57,100 nucleotides of DNA from Microcoleus sp. LEGE 07076. Lineage in GTDB: Bacteria; Cyanobacteriota; Cyanobacteriia; Cyanobacteriales; Microcoleaceae. Below the pieces are notes generated by a model that saw only the letters and a list, made by a program, of their open reading frames with translations, ran no database searches and had not been told where the DNA came from. Shown piece by piece: positions 28,044 to 36,098 of the stretch (the stretch's first letter is position 1; each line of letters begins with the position of its first letter). The position numbers and the translations under genes were made by a program. The stretch is from contig NZ_JADEWV010000010.1 of the NCBI RefSeq assembly GCF_015207455.1, forward strand, positions 1 to 57,100. The letters are read 5' to 3'.

Positions 28044-28705
28044 ATGGCACGCTTAAATCAGATTATTGCGATCGAAAAAGGCATCAAAAGCCGATCGATC
28101 CTTGAACTAGCAGAAGCCCAAAAAGCCCTCCAAAAGCCAGCTTTGTTTTCTGGAATCTCCCGCACTTACTGTCCCAAAGACGAATAAGGCGAACAACTGC
28201 CGCCGGAGTCCAAAAAAGTCGAAGTCAAAGCCGAACAAATTATCCGCAAAACAACTGAAGTTTTGACCAAACTCTTCGACGTAACCGCAACCAAAGATTG
28301 GACAAATTGCCGCGCCCGCGCCGACGTAACCCTAGACGGAAACGTGGTGTTGAGCCAAGTTCCCGTCAGCTACTTGCTATTCATTCAAAAGCAGTTAGCC
28401 GAGTTGCAAGCATTCATCAAAAAACTACCAATTTTAGATGCTTCCGAGACTTGGAATTTCGATGCTTCCGCCGACTGCTGGTCAACAGAACCGGTGCAAA
28501 CTCTCAAGACTTTTAAAACTCCGCGCAATTCGGTTACTGGCGGACGGTCAAGTTTTCGGGAACTCTGCCAGCGCGGCGAATCAATGAGTTGCTGCAAAAG
28601 GTGAAAATCTTGCAGCAAGCTGTGATGTTCGCCGCGAAGAAGCTAACAATTCTGATGTCGAGGAACAGAGAGTGGGAGAGGGAATTTTTTAATTTTTTCC
28701 GCTAA
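28044..28705 (+). pseudogene. Broken conserved protein gene (ARLNQIIAIEKG family), four lesions
   Basis: The reading frame opens with MARLNQIIAIEKGIKSRS and continues through SGISRTYCPKDE, where a TAA interrupts it (28185-28187, probably from GAA). The frame resumes with EQLPPESKKVEVKAEQ and KLFDVTATKDWTNCRAR, and reaches FKTPRNS at 28531. There it jumps to the -1 frame (GYWRTVKFSGTLPARR), with about 25-30 family residues missing. Near 28625 one base is lost and the frame becomes REEANNSDVEEQRVGEGIF. A T-run at 28685-28690 carries one extra base before the terminal NFFR and stop. The family, about 240 residues long and widespread in bacteria, is of unknown function. This copy is clearly dead. 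Confidence 0.85.
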
Positions 28706-28772
28706 TTGCTTGCTTTTTTGATAGTTATAGTTTCAGATATAAACAGAGTACAATTTAAATTTAAATTTTACA
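28706..28772 (+). other. AT-rich leader before the tRNA-like cluster
   Basis: This segment lies between the pseudogene and the first tRNA-like half. It is very AT-rich (AATTTAAATTTAAATTTTAC, 28752-28771). Its right end, AAATTT and TAC (28763-28771), can pair with GTACAAATT downstream of the 5' half at 28850-28858. No convincing promoter hexamers at proper spacing are visible. Confidence 0.4.
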
Positions 28773-28847
28773 AATGTGACAGTACAGGTTCGACTCCTGT
28801 CCCTTCAACCCAAAATGAGGGGTAGCCCAATTGGCAGAGGCAGCATT
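28773..28847 (+). other. tRNA-like module A, 3' half upstream of 5' half
   Basis: A 3' half comes first: AATGT (28773-28777, anticodon-stem 3' strand), 6-nt variable region, T-arm ACAGG-TTCGACT-CCTGT (28784-28800), acceptor strand CCCTTCA (28801-28807), then A and CCC. Eight nt later the 5' half follows: acceptor TGAGGGG (28816-28822), TA, D-arm GCC...GGC (28825-28841), A, then GCATT (28843-28847). In this permuted order the acceptor forms 7 of 7 pairs (one G-U) and the anticodon stem 5 of 5 (one G-U). The flanks also pair (GTA/TAC, AAATT/AATTT). No U33-type anticodon loop is obvious. It could instead be two remnants of a decayed tRNA array. Confidence 0.45.
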
Positions 28848-28935
28848 GCGTACAAATTCAACAGCAAGTTATTACTCTAAACTCAGCATTCACCGCCGAT
28901 CGCTAAAACGAATGTCAGGAAAAATAACATGATCC

Positions 28936-29004
28936 AGGTTGCTGGCTCAGATCCAGCCCCCTCTACCAAACGCAGGGGGGTAGCTCAATCGGTAGAGCGC
29001 GATG
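28936..29004 (+). other. tRNA-like module B, 3' half upstream of 5' half
   Basis: The 3' half has variable region AGGTT (28936-28940), T-arm GCTGG-CTCAGAT-CCAGC (28941-28957), acceptor strand CCCCTCT (28958-28964), discriminator A and an encoded CCA (28966-28968). After 5 nt the 5' half begins: AGGGGGG (28974-28980), TA, D-arm GCTC-AATCGGTA-GAGC (28983-28998), G, CGATG. The acceptor strands pair 7 of 7 in permuted order (one G-U). The anticodon-stem partner of CGATG is not clear (only CAT upstream). Read conventionally, 28816-28968 would be one tRNA with about 90 extra nt between D- and T-arms and a mismatched first acceptor pair. Confidence 0.45.
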
Positions 29005-29062
29005 CAATTAATCTTAAATCCTTGACTTAAATGTGATAGCCTGTGCAAATGGGCGGTAAATA

Positions 29063-29097
29063 AAAACCCAGTAGTAAGGTCATAACTACTGGGTTTT
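29063..29097 (+). terminator. Strong intrinsic terminator after the tRNA-like cluster
   Basis: AAAACCCAGTAGT (29063-29075) pairs perfectly over 13 bp with ACTACTGGGTTTT (29085-29097) around a 9-nt loop. The A-run before and T-run after make it usable in both directions. It closes the tRNA-like region, which suggests the region was or is transcribed as its own unit. Confidence 0.75.
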
Positions 29098-29148
29098 ATG
29101 CTAATTTATCGATCGGATAATTTCCGGTATAATGACCATAATAAAAAC

Positions 29149-29184
29149 GGTTCGTAGTGCGGACTCAAGTCCGCACTACGAACC
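29149..29184. repeat. Near-perfect palindrome (GGTTCGTAGTGCGGACT family)
   Basis: The 17-bp arms (29149-29165 and 29168-29184) are exact complements around CA. It is a compact member of the window's hairpin repeat family. It lies just upstream of the zinc-ribbon kinase start, in a frame that stays open through it, which is why the apparent longer reading frame should be disregarded. Confidence 0.9.
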
Positions 29185-29203
29185 TGTGAAAATCGAAAAT
29201 GAT

Positions 29204-30121
29204 ATGAGTTACTGCATCAACCCTGAATGCGAACAACGCGAAAATCCTGCTGCGGCTCAAAATTGTCAGGCTTGCGGCACGGCTTTGTTAATTGCCGATC
29301 GCTACCGCATCCTGAAACCATTACGATCGCCCAATCCCGCGCGCCCCACAGACATCTTGGAAGTCGAAGATTTGGGAACCGGGGAAAACGAATGGGGAAC
29401 TGTCAAAGTTTTAAAAATATTGAAACACACCCACGATGCCGATTTACTTCGCTTGTTCCAGCAAGAAGCGCGAGTGTTAATTTGGCTGGGGGGGAGGGGC
29501 GAAGTGCCTCAAGTGGAACCTGACGGTTATTTTCAAATAAAACTCCCCAATAATTCCCAGAAATTGTCTTGTTTAATGATGGAAAAAATTGCGGGAGAAA
29601 ACTTGATCGAATTCTTAACTAAAAACCAACAGGTTTCTCAAGCCCTCGCTGTTGATTGGCTGCAACAAATGCTCCATATTTTGCAGAAAATCCACAAATA
29701 TCATCTAGTACATCGGGATATTAAGCCATCCAACTTGATGCTGGAAGCCGCTGGAAAATTGAGATTAATTGACTTCGGCGCAGCAGCCGAAGCAGACACG
29801 GATACTACACCCATCGGTTCTGCTGGATACTGCGCGCCGGAACAAATTGCAGGTAAAGCTGAAGTGCGATCGGACTTTTTTGCCTTGGGGCGTACTTTTG
29901 TACATTTATTAACAGGCTTAAAGCCGATCGACTTTCCCGTCAATCAAAAAACTGGTAAGATTAATTGGAGAAACCAGGCTGTAGATGTTGACCAGTTATT
30001 CGTAGACTCGATCGACGAATTGATGGAACCGCTACCAGAAAACCGACCTAAAAATAGCCAAGCTATCTTAGAAAAACTCAAAAATATAGAGTTTTTGATG
30101 ACCTCCACAGAACCAAAGTAA
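29204..30121 (+). CDS. Ser/Thr protein kinase with N-terminal zinc ribbon
   Basis: This 305-residue protein starts MSYCINPECEQRENP and carries four Cys in a CxxxxC...CxxC zinc-ribbon pattern (to CQACGT), as in many cyanobacterial kinases. The kinase domain then runs to about residue 295, with catalytic HRDIKPSNLML, LIDFGAAAEADTDTTP and PEQIAGKAEVRSDFFALG. The glycine loop is degenerate (RILKPLRSPNPARP), as in this subgroup. Domains downstream of the kinase are absent. The ATG at 29204 is chosen because the frame before it runs through a palindromic repeat. It is convergent with the DnaJ gene, 18 bp apart. Confidence 0.9.
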   Translation: MSYCINPECEQRENPAAAQNCQACGTALLIADRYRILKPLRSPNPARPTDILEVEDLGTGENEWGTVKVLKILKHTHDADLLRLFQQEARVLIWLGGRGEVPQVEPDGYFQIKLPNNSQKLSCLMMEKIAGENLIEFLTKNQQVSQALAVDWLQQMLHILQKIHKYHLVHRDIKPSNLMLEAAGKLRLIDFGAAAEADTDTTPIGSAGYCAPEQIAGKAEVRSDFFALGRTFVHLLTGLKPIDFPVNQKTGKINWRNQAVDVDQLFVDSIDELMEPLPENRPKNSQAILEKLKNIEFLMTSTEPK

Positions 30122-30139
30122 TAATTCCCGATTCCCCAA

Positions 30140-30766
30140 TCAATAAATCTGTTCCAACCTGCGAAAATCTCGCTCAACTTCCGCCCACAAAGCCCGATTG
30201 TGAGGGTCAGTTTTTACAGCTTTTTTCAAATAAATTCTCGCCTTATCAACCTGCTTTTCCCCGATCAAATGCCGTCCCCAGCGCTGATAGGCGATGGCCT
30301 GCCACTGGCGCACCTCCCCGTCTTCGGGAATCCGCTGCGCCAAACCCTCAATCAGGGCGATCGCCCGCGGGAACCTCTGATATTTCAGCAACTGTTGCAG
30401 CTCAAAATAAGCATCTTGCTTTAACTTTTGTTCCGCCGCCGACAGATCCGGGCTATCTGGAGTCGGTTGCTGTTTCCGAGTCACCTTAACTGTCTGCGGT
30501 TGAGTTTTCACCGCCGCAGCCGGCGGCGTCGAAGTAGGCGGTACAGTTGAATTGGCAGTTGTTGACTCCGCAACATCGGCGGGGGCAGTGTTTAGCAGGA
30601 ACTTATAAGCCTCTGTAATAGCAATAAACTTATTCTTAGCTTGTTCGTTTCCCGGATTCACATCGGGGTGATACTGTCTGGCTAACTTTCGATAAGAAGC
30701 TTTAACTTGCGATAAACTCGCACCGTGCCTGAGCCCTAACTGTCGGTAATAATTTGCAATATCCAT
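30140..30766 (-). CDS. J-domain protein with C-terminal TPR-like region
   Basis: This 208-residue protein has an N-terminal J domain (about 5-60) with the HPD motif at residues 33-35 (QYHPDVNPGN), so it should stimulate an Hsp70 ATPase. A Pro/Thr-rich linker (about 65-110) leads to a helical region (about 125-205) with EGLAQRIPEDGEVRQWQAIAY resembling TPR units. It lacks the Gly/Phe region and zinc fingers of classical DnaJ, so it is a type III J protein. Such proteins are numerous in cyanobacteria. The client is unknown. Confidence 0.9.
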   Translation of the reverse strand: MDIANYYRQLGLRHGASLSQVKASYRKLARQYHPDVNPGNEQAKNKFIAITEAYKFLLNTAPADVAESTTANSTVPPTSTPPAAAVKTQPQTVKVTRKQQPTPDSPDLSAAEQKLKQDAYFELQQLLKYQRFPRAIALIEGLAQRIPEDGEVRQWQAIAYQRWGRHLIGEKQVDKARIYLKKAVKTDPHNRALWAEVERDFRRLEQIY

Positions 30767-30802
30767 CTAGCATGAACGATCGTTAATAATACAATTAAAT
30801 AT

Positions 30803-30832
30803 GGCAGAATCCTTAAATGTAAAGATTCTGCC
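30803..30832 (-). terminator. Hairpin downstream of clpP, probable terminator
   Basis: GGCAGAATC (30803-30811) pairs with GATTCTGCC (30824-30832) around 12 nt. On the minus strand it follows the clpP stop by about 55 nt, and the sequence beyond it is AT-rich (ATATTTAATT). It probably ends the clpR-clpP transcript, upstream of the DnaJ gene. Confidence 0.5.
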
Positions 30833-30885
30833 AAAATTTACCTAAAAACAGGGTGTAGTGCGAGGTAGTGAAGCGAAAAAATCGC

Positions 30886-31479
30886 TTACGGACGATCTTC
30901 GACTACTTTGTCAATCAAGCCGTATTCTTTGGCTTCCTCAGCGGACATGAAATAGTCGCGATCCATGTCTTTTTCGATTTTCTCGATCGGCTTTCCGGTA
31001 TTGCTAGCGTAGATACCATTGAGTTGGTGGCGCAGTCGCAGAATCTCCTTCGCTTCAATCTGAATATCTGTTGCTTGTCCGCGCGTGCCACCTGAAGGTT
31101 GGTGAATCATGATCCGCGAGTGAGGCAAAGCCAAGCGTTTCCCCTTCGTGCCCGCAGCCAGCAGGAAAGAACCCATCGAAGCCGCCAAGCCCACACAAAT
31201 CGTCACCACGTCGGATTTAATGTGCTGCATGGTATCAAAAATAGCCATACCTGCCGACACCATCCCGCCTGGGGAATTGATGTACAAAATGATATCCTTA
31301 CCTGAATCTTCCGAATCGAGATAGAGCATCACAGCGATGATTTGATTGGCAATTTCATCGTCAATGTCCTTACCCAAGAAAATAATCCGTTCCCGGTAAA
31401 GGCGATCGTAGATATTAATCCACTGAGTATCATAACCACCAGGCATTTTGTAGGGAACTTTTGGCACACCTATAGGCAT
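30886..31479 (-). CDS. clpP: ATP-dependent Clp protease proteolytic subunit (ClpP3-like)
   Basis: This 197-residue protein retains the full serine-protease triad: S101 (GLAASMGSF), H126 (RIMIHQP) and D175 (DMDRDYF), at the spacing of E. coli ClpP. It lies 167 bp downstream of clpR, which encodes an inactive partner. In cyanobacteria ClpP3 and ClpR form mixed heptameric rings of an essential Clp protease fed by ClpC, and the gene order here fits that complex. The active subunit is therefore best called ClpP3, by context and family knowledge. The spacer between the two genes contains inverted heptamer arrays. Confidence 0.93.
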   Translation of the reverse strand: MPIGVPKVPYKMPGGYDTQWINIYDRLYRERIIFLGKDIDDEIANQIIAVMLYLDSEDSGKDIILYINSPGGMVSAGMAIFDTMQHIKSDVVTICVGLAASMGSFLLAAGTKGKRLALPHSRIMIHQPSGGTRGQATDIQIEAKEILRLRHQLNGIYASNTGKPIEKIEKDMDRDYFMSAEEAKEYGLIDKVVEDRP

Positions 31480-31528
31480 AATTCGGAACTCCGTTTAGTT
31501 TGTAATTGGTAATCGGGCATTGGGGATG

Positions 31529-31642
31529 AGTTACTTGTTATTAGTTACTTGTTATTAGTTATTTGTTACTTGTTATTTCTGGGATTAGAGTTTTTGGTGA
31601 TTACAACCAATAACTAATAACTAATAACTAATAACTAATAAC
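31529..31642. repeat. Two opposing heptamer arrays between clpR and clpP
   Basis: TTACTTGTTATTAG-type repeats (31529-31578) and TAATAAC repeats (31608-31642, unit AACTAAT/ATAACTA) are roughly reverse complements and could fold into a long stem. They sit in the transcribed spacer of the clpR-clpP operon, so they may affect clpP expression. The heptamer period matches other arrays in the window. Confidence 0.8.
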
Positions 31643-31646
31643 GGAG

Positions 31647-32306
31647 TTATGCGACGGCCGCAGGAAGGGCTTTCGCCAATTCTTCCGAACTTTCAAGAAC
31701 CCGATCGATCAAACCGTATTCTTTAGCTTCATAGGGCGTCAGGTACAGCAACCGATCCATATCTTTAGTAATCTTGTCGATCGGTTGACCCGTACAGCTT
31801 GCAAAAATATCCAGCATCGTCGCCTTATTTGCCAGCACTTCCTTCGCGCGAATTTGAATGTCGCTGGCTTGACCCCGCGTGTAAGCCTTGGGTTGGTGCA
31901 ACACGATCGAAGCGTGCGGCAAACTCGCCCGAAAGCCCTTTGTACCGGCTGCTAACAGCATCGCAGACATCCCCATTGCCGAACCGAGACAAATAGTATG
32001 GACGGGCGGCTTAATGTACCTGATCGTGTCGCAGATAGCGAAGGCTTCGGTTTCAAAACCGACGGGTTCGCCGCTGTAACCTGAAGTGCCAGTCGAGTTG
32101 ATATAGATTTTGATCGGTTTATCGGGGTCTTCGTACTGCAAATACAACAGTTCCGCGATAATCAGTTCTGTTACCGCAGGCACCAGAGGCATACCCAGAT
32201 AAACGATCCGCTCCTTCAGCAACAGGGATGGCAAATCGGGAGGCGGTGTCCGAGAGTTACCTTCCCCGTAGTATGGCGATTGCACAGCTTTAATTGGTGT
32301 GTTCAT
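31647..32306 (-). CDS. clpR: ClpR, non-proteolytic ClpP-like subunit
   Basis: This 219-residue protein belongs to the ClpP fold but lacks catalytic residues. Aligned to the ClpP3 downstream, the nucleophile Ser is G112 (SAMGMSA) and the acid Asp is L186, while the His (H137 in VLHQP) remains. It also has the roughly ten-residue insertion (TGTSGYSGEPVGFE, about 72-85) characteristic of ClpR. ClpR pairs with ClpP3 in the essential cyanobacterial Clp core. It is the first gene of the clpR-clpP operon; the VWA gene lies divergently, 71 bp away. Confidence 0.93.
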   Translation of the reverse strand: MNTPIKAVQSPYYGEGNSRTPPPDLPSLLLKERIVYLGMPLVPAVTELIIAELLYLQYEDPDKPIKIYINSTGTSGYSGEPVGFETEAFAICDTIRYIKPPVHTICLGSAMGMSAMLLAAGTKGFRASLPHASIVLHQPKAYTRGQASDIQIRAKEVLANKATMLDIFASCTGQPIDKITKDMDRLLYLTPYEAKEYGLIDRVLESSEELAKALPAAVA

Positions 32307-32377
32307 AAACCGAAATGTTGCCTGAACTGATGGAGCTATTCTTAAAGAAATAGTAACGCAATCTTTGGGTATCCCGC

Positions 32378-33613
32378 ATGAAAGTTAGTTTGCTCCCGGT
32401 GTTAAACGACCCCAACCTTGACGCTGCCGCGCCCTCTATCCAGCGCCAGCTAGCAATTTCAGTGTCTGCAATGGCAAGCTCGATCGACTCCAGCGTTCCC
32501 TTAAACCTGTGCCTGATTCTCGACCACAGCGGCTCGATGGGCGGACGGCCCTTGGAAACGGTCAAACAAGCCGCCGGACGGTTGCTCGACAGGTTGAAGC
32601 CAGGGGATCGCTTTTGCGCCGTGGCTTTCGACCACAAAGCCAAAGTCATCGTCCCCAACCAAATTGTGGAAGACTCCGCTAGCATTAAACGCCAAATTGA
32701 CAGGTTGCGACCGGCCGGCGGCACAGCAATTGATGAGGGCATTAAGTTAGGTATTGAAGAGTTGGGGAAAGGCAAAAAAGAATCTATATCTCAGGCATTT
32801 CTGCTGACAGACGGCGAAAACGAACACGGCGACGACAGCCGCTGTTTGAAGTTGGCGAAACTGGCCACAGAGTATAACATGACTTTAAATTCTCTGGGAT
32901 TTGGCGATAACTGGAACCAGGATATTTTGGAGAAGATTGCTGATGCTGGCGGCGGTGCTCTGGCTCACATTCAGCGGCCCGAAGATGCGGTTGATGAGTT
33001 TGGCAAGCTGTTTACTCGCATCCAAGGTGTAGGTTTGACTAATGCTTATTTGCTATTTTCCCTGATGCCAAAAGTGCGGTTAGCCGAACTCAAACCGATC
33101 GCCCAAGTTGCTCCTGATACGATCGAACTGCCGGTACAGCAAGAGGGCGATCGCTTTATGGTGCGTTTGGGAGATTTAATGAAGGATGTAGAGCGAGTAG
33201 TTTTGGCTAATATTTATATTGGACAGTTACCCGAAGGTACACAGGCGATCGGGCAATTACAAATTCGCTACGACGATCCGACGGTGGGTTCAAGTTTGCT
33301 TTCCGATCCCGTTGCAGTTTCTGCTAATGTCCTAAAAGTTTATCAGCCGGCACTTAACCCGATGGTGCAGCAGCATATTTTCGCTTTGGCTAAGTACCGC
33401 CAAACTCAACTCGCCGAAACTAGGTTACAACAGGGCGATCGGGCTGGTGCCGCCACAATGTTACAAACGGCTGCTAAAACTGCTCTGCAAATGGGCGATA
33501 AAAGTGCCGCAACGGTGCTGCAAACTTCAGCTACTCGCTTGCAGTCTGGTGAAGAATTGAGTGAGGCCGATCGCAAGAAAACTCGCATTGCTTCTAAAAC
33601 TGTTCTTAAGTAA
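32378..33613 (+). CDS. von Willebrand factor A domain protein
   Basis: This 411-residue soluble protein has an N-terminal beta segment, then a VWA domain (about 43-215) with an intact metal-binding site: DHSGSMGG, the Thr in PAGGTAIDEG, and LLTDGENEHGDD. A C-terminal helical region (about 320-411) is rich in Gln/Ala and includes AATMLQTAAKTALQMGDKS. Cytoplasmic VWA proteins of this kind serve as scaffolds in multi-protein assemblies; no partner MoxR ATPase is in the window. Start and clpR start are divergent. A hairpin and an intrinsic terminator follow the gene. Confidence 0.88.
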   Translation: MKVSLLPVLNDPNLDAAAPSIQRQLAISVSAMASSIDSSVPLNLCLILDHSGSMGGRPLETVKQAAGRLLDRLKPGDRFCAVAFDHKAKVIVPNQIVEDSASIKRQIDRLRPAGGTAIDEGIKLGIEELGKGKKESISQAFLLTDGENEHGDDSRCLKLAKLATEYNMTLNSLGFGDNWNQDILEKIADAGGGALAHIQRPEDAVDEFGKLFTRIQGVGLTNAYLLFSLMPKVRLAELKPIAQVAPDTIELPVQQEGDRFMVRLGDLMKDVERVVLANIYIGQLPEGTQAIGQLQIRYDDPTVGSSLLSDPVAVSANVLKVYQPALNPMVQQHIFALAKYRQTQLAETRLQQGDRAGAATMLQTAAKTALQMGDKSAATVLQTSATRLQSGEELSEADRKKTRIASKTVLK

Positions 33614-33700
33614 TCTCATGGTTTGTAATTTTCAGGAAATTCGGCGATTGGAAATCGCGACTACACAAACAAAGTCCGCCTTCGCGGACTAAGAATATTG

Positions 33701-33727
33701 AAACCCGCTTGCGCGGGTTTTGTTTTT
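33701..33727 (+). terminator. Intrinsic terminator after the VWA gene
   Basis: AAACCCGC (33701-33708) pairs with GCGGGTTT (33713-33720) around TTGC and is followed by TGTTTTT. A second hairpin, AGTCCGC (33673-33679) with GCGGACT (33684-33690), precedes it. The double-hairpin cassette is a common dispersed repeat in related cyanobacteria and probably ends VWA transcription. Confidence 0.7.
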
Positions 33728-33819
33728 GCATCTATGTGTACTGCACAAGTTAAAATTTGTGGATGCTCTAGATACTCTATCGTCTATAATTTTTGTATCA
33801 CCTATCATAGAGTGCTTGT

Positions 33820-34386
33820 ATGAGCCAGACAATATCTGATAAAGTACGCTGGACTACCGCCGATTTAGAACTCTTGCCAGATAACGGCGATCGTTACGAG
33901 CTTATTGATGGAGAGTTATTTGTGACTAGAGCACCGCATTGGGGTCATCAACAGGCTATAGGCAACCTCTACCAAGAACTTAATACTTGGTCGCGACAGA
34001 CTAATTTAGGACAAGCAGGAATCAATCCGGGTCTTATTTTCACAGATGCCGATAACGTAATTCCCGATCTAGTTTGGGCGAGCAATGAACGCTTGGCTAT
34101 TTTGCTCGACGAAGCCGGACATTTAACCGGTTCACCTGAGTTAGTGGTTGAAGTATTATCTGCTGGTACAGACAATGAAAGACGCGATCGAGATTTGAAA
34201 CTCAGACTTTATTCAGTGCGGGGAGTACAGGAATACTGGATCGTGAATTGGCGGTTGCAGCAAATAGAGGTTTATCGCAGGGAACAAGCAAGTTTAAGAT
34301 TAGTTGCTACGCTGTTGAGAGATGATGAATTGACATCGCCTTTATTACCTGGTTTTAGTTGTTCTGTAGCTCAGATTTTTGCTTAG
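33820..34386 (+). CDS. Uma2 family (PD-(D/E)XK nuclease-like) protein
   Basis: This 188-residue protein is a second Uma2 member: WTTADLELLPDNGDRYELID at the N-terminus, NVIPDLVWA, LVVEVLSAGTDNERRDRDLK and a C-terminal strand YWIVNWRLQQIEVYRRE. Core residues are the Asp of IPDLVW and Glu of VEVLS, as in the PD-(D/E)XK fold. It differs markedly from the copy at 23354-23917, so they are old paralogues rather than a recent duplication. Its last codons lie just before the TPR protein start. Confidence 0.9.
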   Translation: MSQTISDKVRWTTADLELLPDNGDRYELIDGELFVTRAPHWGHQQAIGNLYQELNTWSRQTNLGQAGINPGLIFTDADNVIPDLVWASNERLAILLDEAGHLTGSPELVVEVLSAGTDNERRDRDLKLRLYSVRGVQEYWIVNWRLQQIEVYRREQASLRLVATLLRDDELTSPLLPGFSCSVAQIFA

Positions 34387-34393
34387 ATTATTT

Positions 34394-34870
34394 ATGAAAC
34401 TCTTTTACAGAGCGATCGCAATTTGCGGATTTGTTACCGTTTTCGGCGGCATATCCCCTGCCATTTCTACTCAAAATTCACCAATACTCATCGTTCAAAA
34501 TTCGGCCGAAGACTTATTCAACAGCGCTTTAACCAAGTCAGAGGGTGGGGATATCCCAGGGGCGATCGCCGATTACACCGAAGCCATCCGCCTCAATCCC
34601 GACTACGCCGAAGCCCATAACAAACGCGGTATAATTCGAGCCCGCGATCTCAAAGATTACGCAGCAGCAAAGGCAGATTTCGATCGCGCAATTGCCATCA
34701 ACCCCAACTACGGCGATGCTTACTACAACCGCGCCAGAGTCCGCGAATTCTTAAAAGACAAACCGGGCGCGATCGGCGACTATCAAAAAGCAGCCGATAT
34801 TTATCAAAAATCCGGCAATACCAACGATTATCAAGATGCCATCAAACATCTTAAAATACTGCAAAGATAG
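34394..34870 (+). CDS. Exported TPR repeat protein
   Basis: This 158-residue protein begins with a signal sequence ([19 protein letters not shown], about 1-25) and then carries three tetratricopeptide units (about 42-150), with [17 protein letters not shown] and [18 protein letters not shown]. It is probably periplasmic or thylakoid-lumen-facing; the function is unknown. The ATG at 34394 gives a proper signal peptide; an upstream in-frame TTG at 34379 overlaps the Uma2 gene's end. It ends 101 bp before thrB, with a spacer carrying imperfect TCATCCGC repeats. Confidence 0.85.
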   Translation: MKLFYRAIAICGFVTVFGGISPAISTQNSPILIVQNSAEDLFNSALTKSEGGDIPGAIADYTEAIRLNPDYAEAHNKRGIIRARDLKDYAAAKADFDRAIAINPNYGDAYYNRARVREFLKDKPGAIGDYQKAADIYQKSGNTNDYQDAIKHLKILQR

Positions 34871-34971
34871 AGTGCTTCCCAAAACATAGTATAGTATTCT
34901 TCCATCTGCGTTCATCCGCGCTCATCCGCCTTCATCTGCGGTTAAAAACTCCAAATCCATTATTCAAAAAA

Positions 34972-35910
34972 ATGTCCGCAACCTCCACCGTCACCGTCAC
35001 CGTACCCGCCACAACCGCCAACCTCGGCCCCGGATTTGACTGCATCGGCGCGGCTTTAAGCCTCTACAACTCCTTCCAATTCTCCCTCCTCGAACCGTCA
35101 CCAACCGAGAAACTAAAAATTACCGTTACGGGCGCGGAAGCCGCTAAAGTCAAGACAGATGAAAGCAATCTCGCTTACCAAGCCTTTGTCAAGTTATACG
35201 AATACCTCCACCAATCCCCTCCACCAGTCGCGATACATATAGATATGCAAGTACCGCTGGCGAGGGGTTTGGGAAGTTCCGCTACAGCTATTATCGGTGG
35301 GTTAGTCGGTGCCAATGAATTAGCCGGAAAGCCTTTGAGTCAGGTGGATGTGATGCAATTGGCGATCGAACTTGAAGGACATCCCGACAACGTTGTCCCC
35401 GCTTTGTTGGGGGGGTGTCGCCTCGCTGCTAGCAATGCACCGGGCGGTTCCTGGCAAATCTGCGACATTCCGTGGCATCCTGATATTGTGCCCGTGGTAG
35501 CGATTCCCGATTTTGAACTTTCTACAGCCGAAGCGCGCCGAGTTTTGCCCGCAGATTACAGCAGGGCTGACGCGATTTTCAATGCCGCACACCTGGGTTT
35601 GTTGGTGCGGGCGTTGGCTACGGGCGATCGCAATTGGCTGCGCTGCGCCCTCCAAGACAAGATTCACCAGCCTTATCGCCAGTCTCTGATTCAGGGATAT
35701 GAAGCAGTCCAAAAAGCCGCAATCAATGCAGGGGCTTGTGGAATGGTGATTAGCGGTGCGGGGCCGACGCTTTTGGCTTTAACGGATGTTACTAATGCTG
35801 TTGCGGTTGTGAGGGAAATGGCGGCTGCTTGGATGGAATTTGGGGTGAAGGCTGATGTCAGGGCGATCGAACTTGACACTCAAGGCGCGATAATTTCTAA
35901 TAGAAATTAG
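34972..35910 (+). CDS. thrB: Homoserine kinase
   Basis: This 312-residue GHMP kinase phosphorylates homoserine, the penultimate step of threonine synthesis. The signatures [19 protein letters not shown] (6-24), [16 protein letters not shown] (the ATP-binding GHMP motif, about 89-104) and [17 protein letters not shown] are all present. The length is that of typical bacterial ThrB. It is monocistronic here, without thrA or thrC nearby, which is common in cyanobacteria. Two hairpin repeats follow the stop codon. Confidence 0.96.
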   Translation: MSATSTVTVTVPATTANLGPGFDCIGAALSLYNSFQFSLLEPSPTEKLKITVTGAEAAKVKTDESNLAYQAFVKLYEYLHQSPPPVAIHIDMQVPLARGLGSSATAIIGGLVGANELAGKPLSQVDVMQLAIELEGHPDNVVPALLGGCRLAASNAPGGSWQICDIPWHPDIVPVVAIPDFELSTAEARRVLPADYSRADAIFNAAHLGLLVRALATGDRNWLRCALQDKIHQPYRQSLIQGYEAVQKAAINAGACGMVISGAGPTLLALTDVTNAVAVVREMAAAWMEFGVKADVRAIELDTQGAIISNRN

Positions 35911-35911
35911 G

Positions 35912-36076
35912 GACTTCGACAAAGAAACCAGGTTGTTTATCAAATCTCTGGGTAATAACGAAGTATCTCGGAAAAAACTCGGTTTCGGGGCCACGCACTC
36001 CGACAAAGAAACCGGGTTTTTTACCAAGTCTGCGGCTAACAACGAAGTATTTAGGAAAAAACCCGGTTTCTGAACC
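35912..36076. repeat. Two copies of the 'GAAACCGGGTTTTT' hairpin repeat
   Basis: Two tandem repeats of about 80 bp follow thrB. The second has 15-bp perfect arms (GAAACCGGGTTTTTT 36008-36022; complement 36056-36070) around ACCAAGTCTGCGGCTAACAA and related sequence. The first copy (from 35926) has diverged arms. They share the internal AACGAAGTAT with the copy at 6675-6736, so all three are one repeat family. Confidence 0.85.
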
Positions 36077-36098
36077 CCACGCATAAGTGCTAAATTAT

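Noticed and set aside
28816-28968. One conventional tRNA containing a group I intron
   Set aside because: The insert is about 90 nt, far shorter than cyanobacterial tRNA group I introns, and lacks their conserved core sequences; acceptor pairing is also worse than in permuted order.
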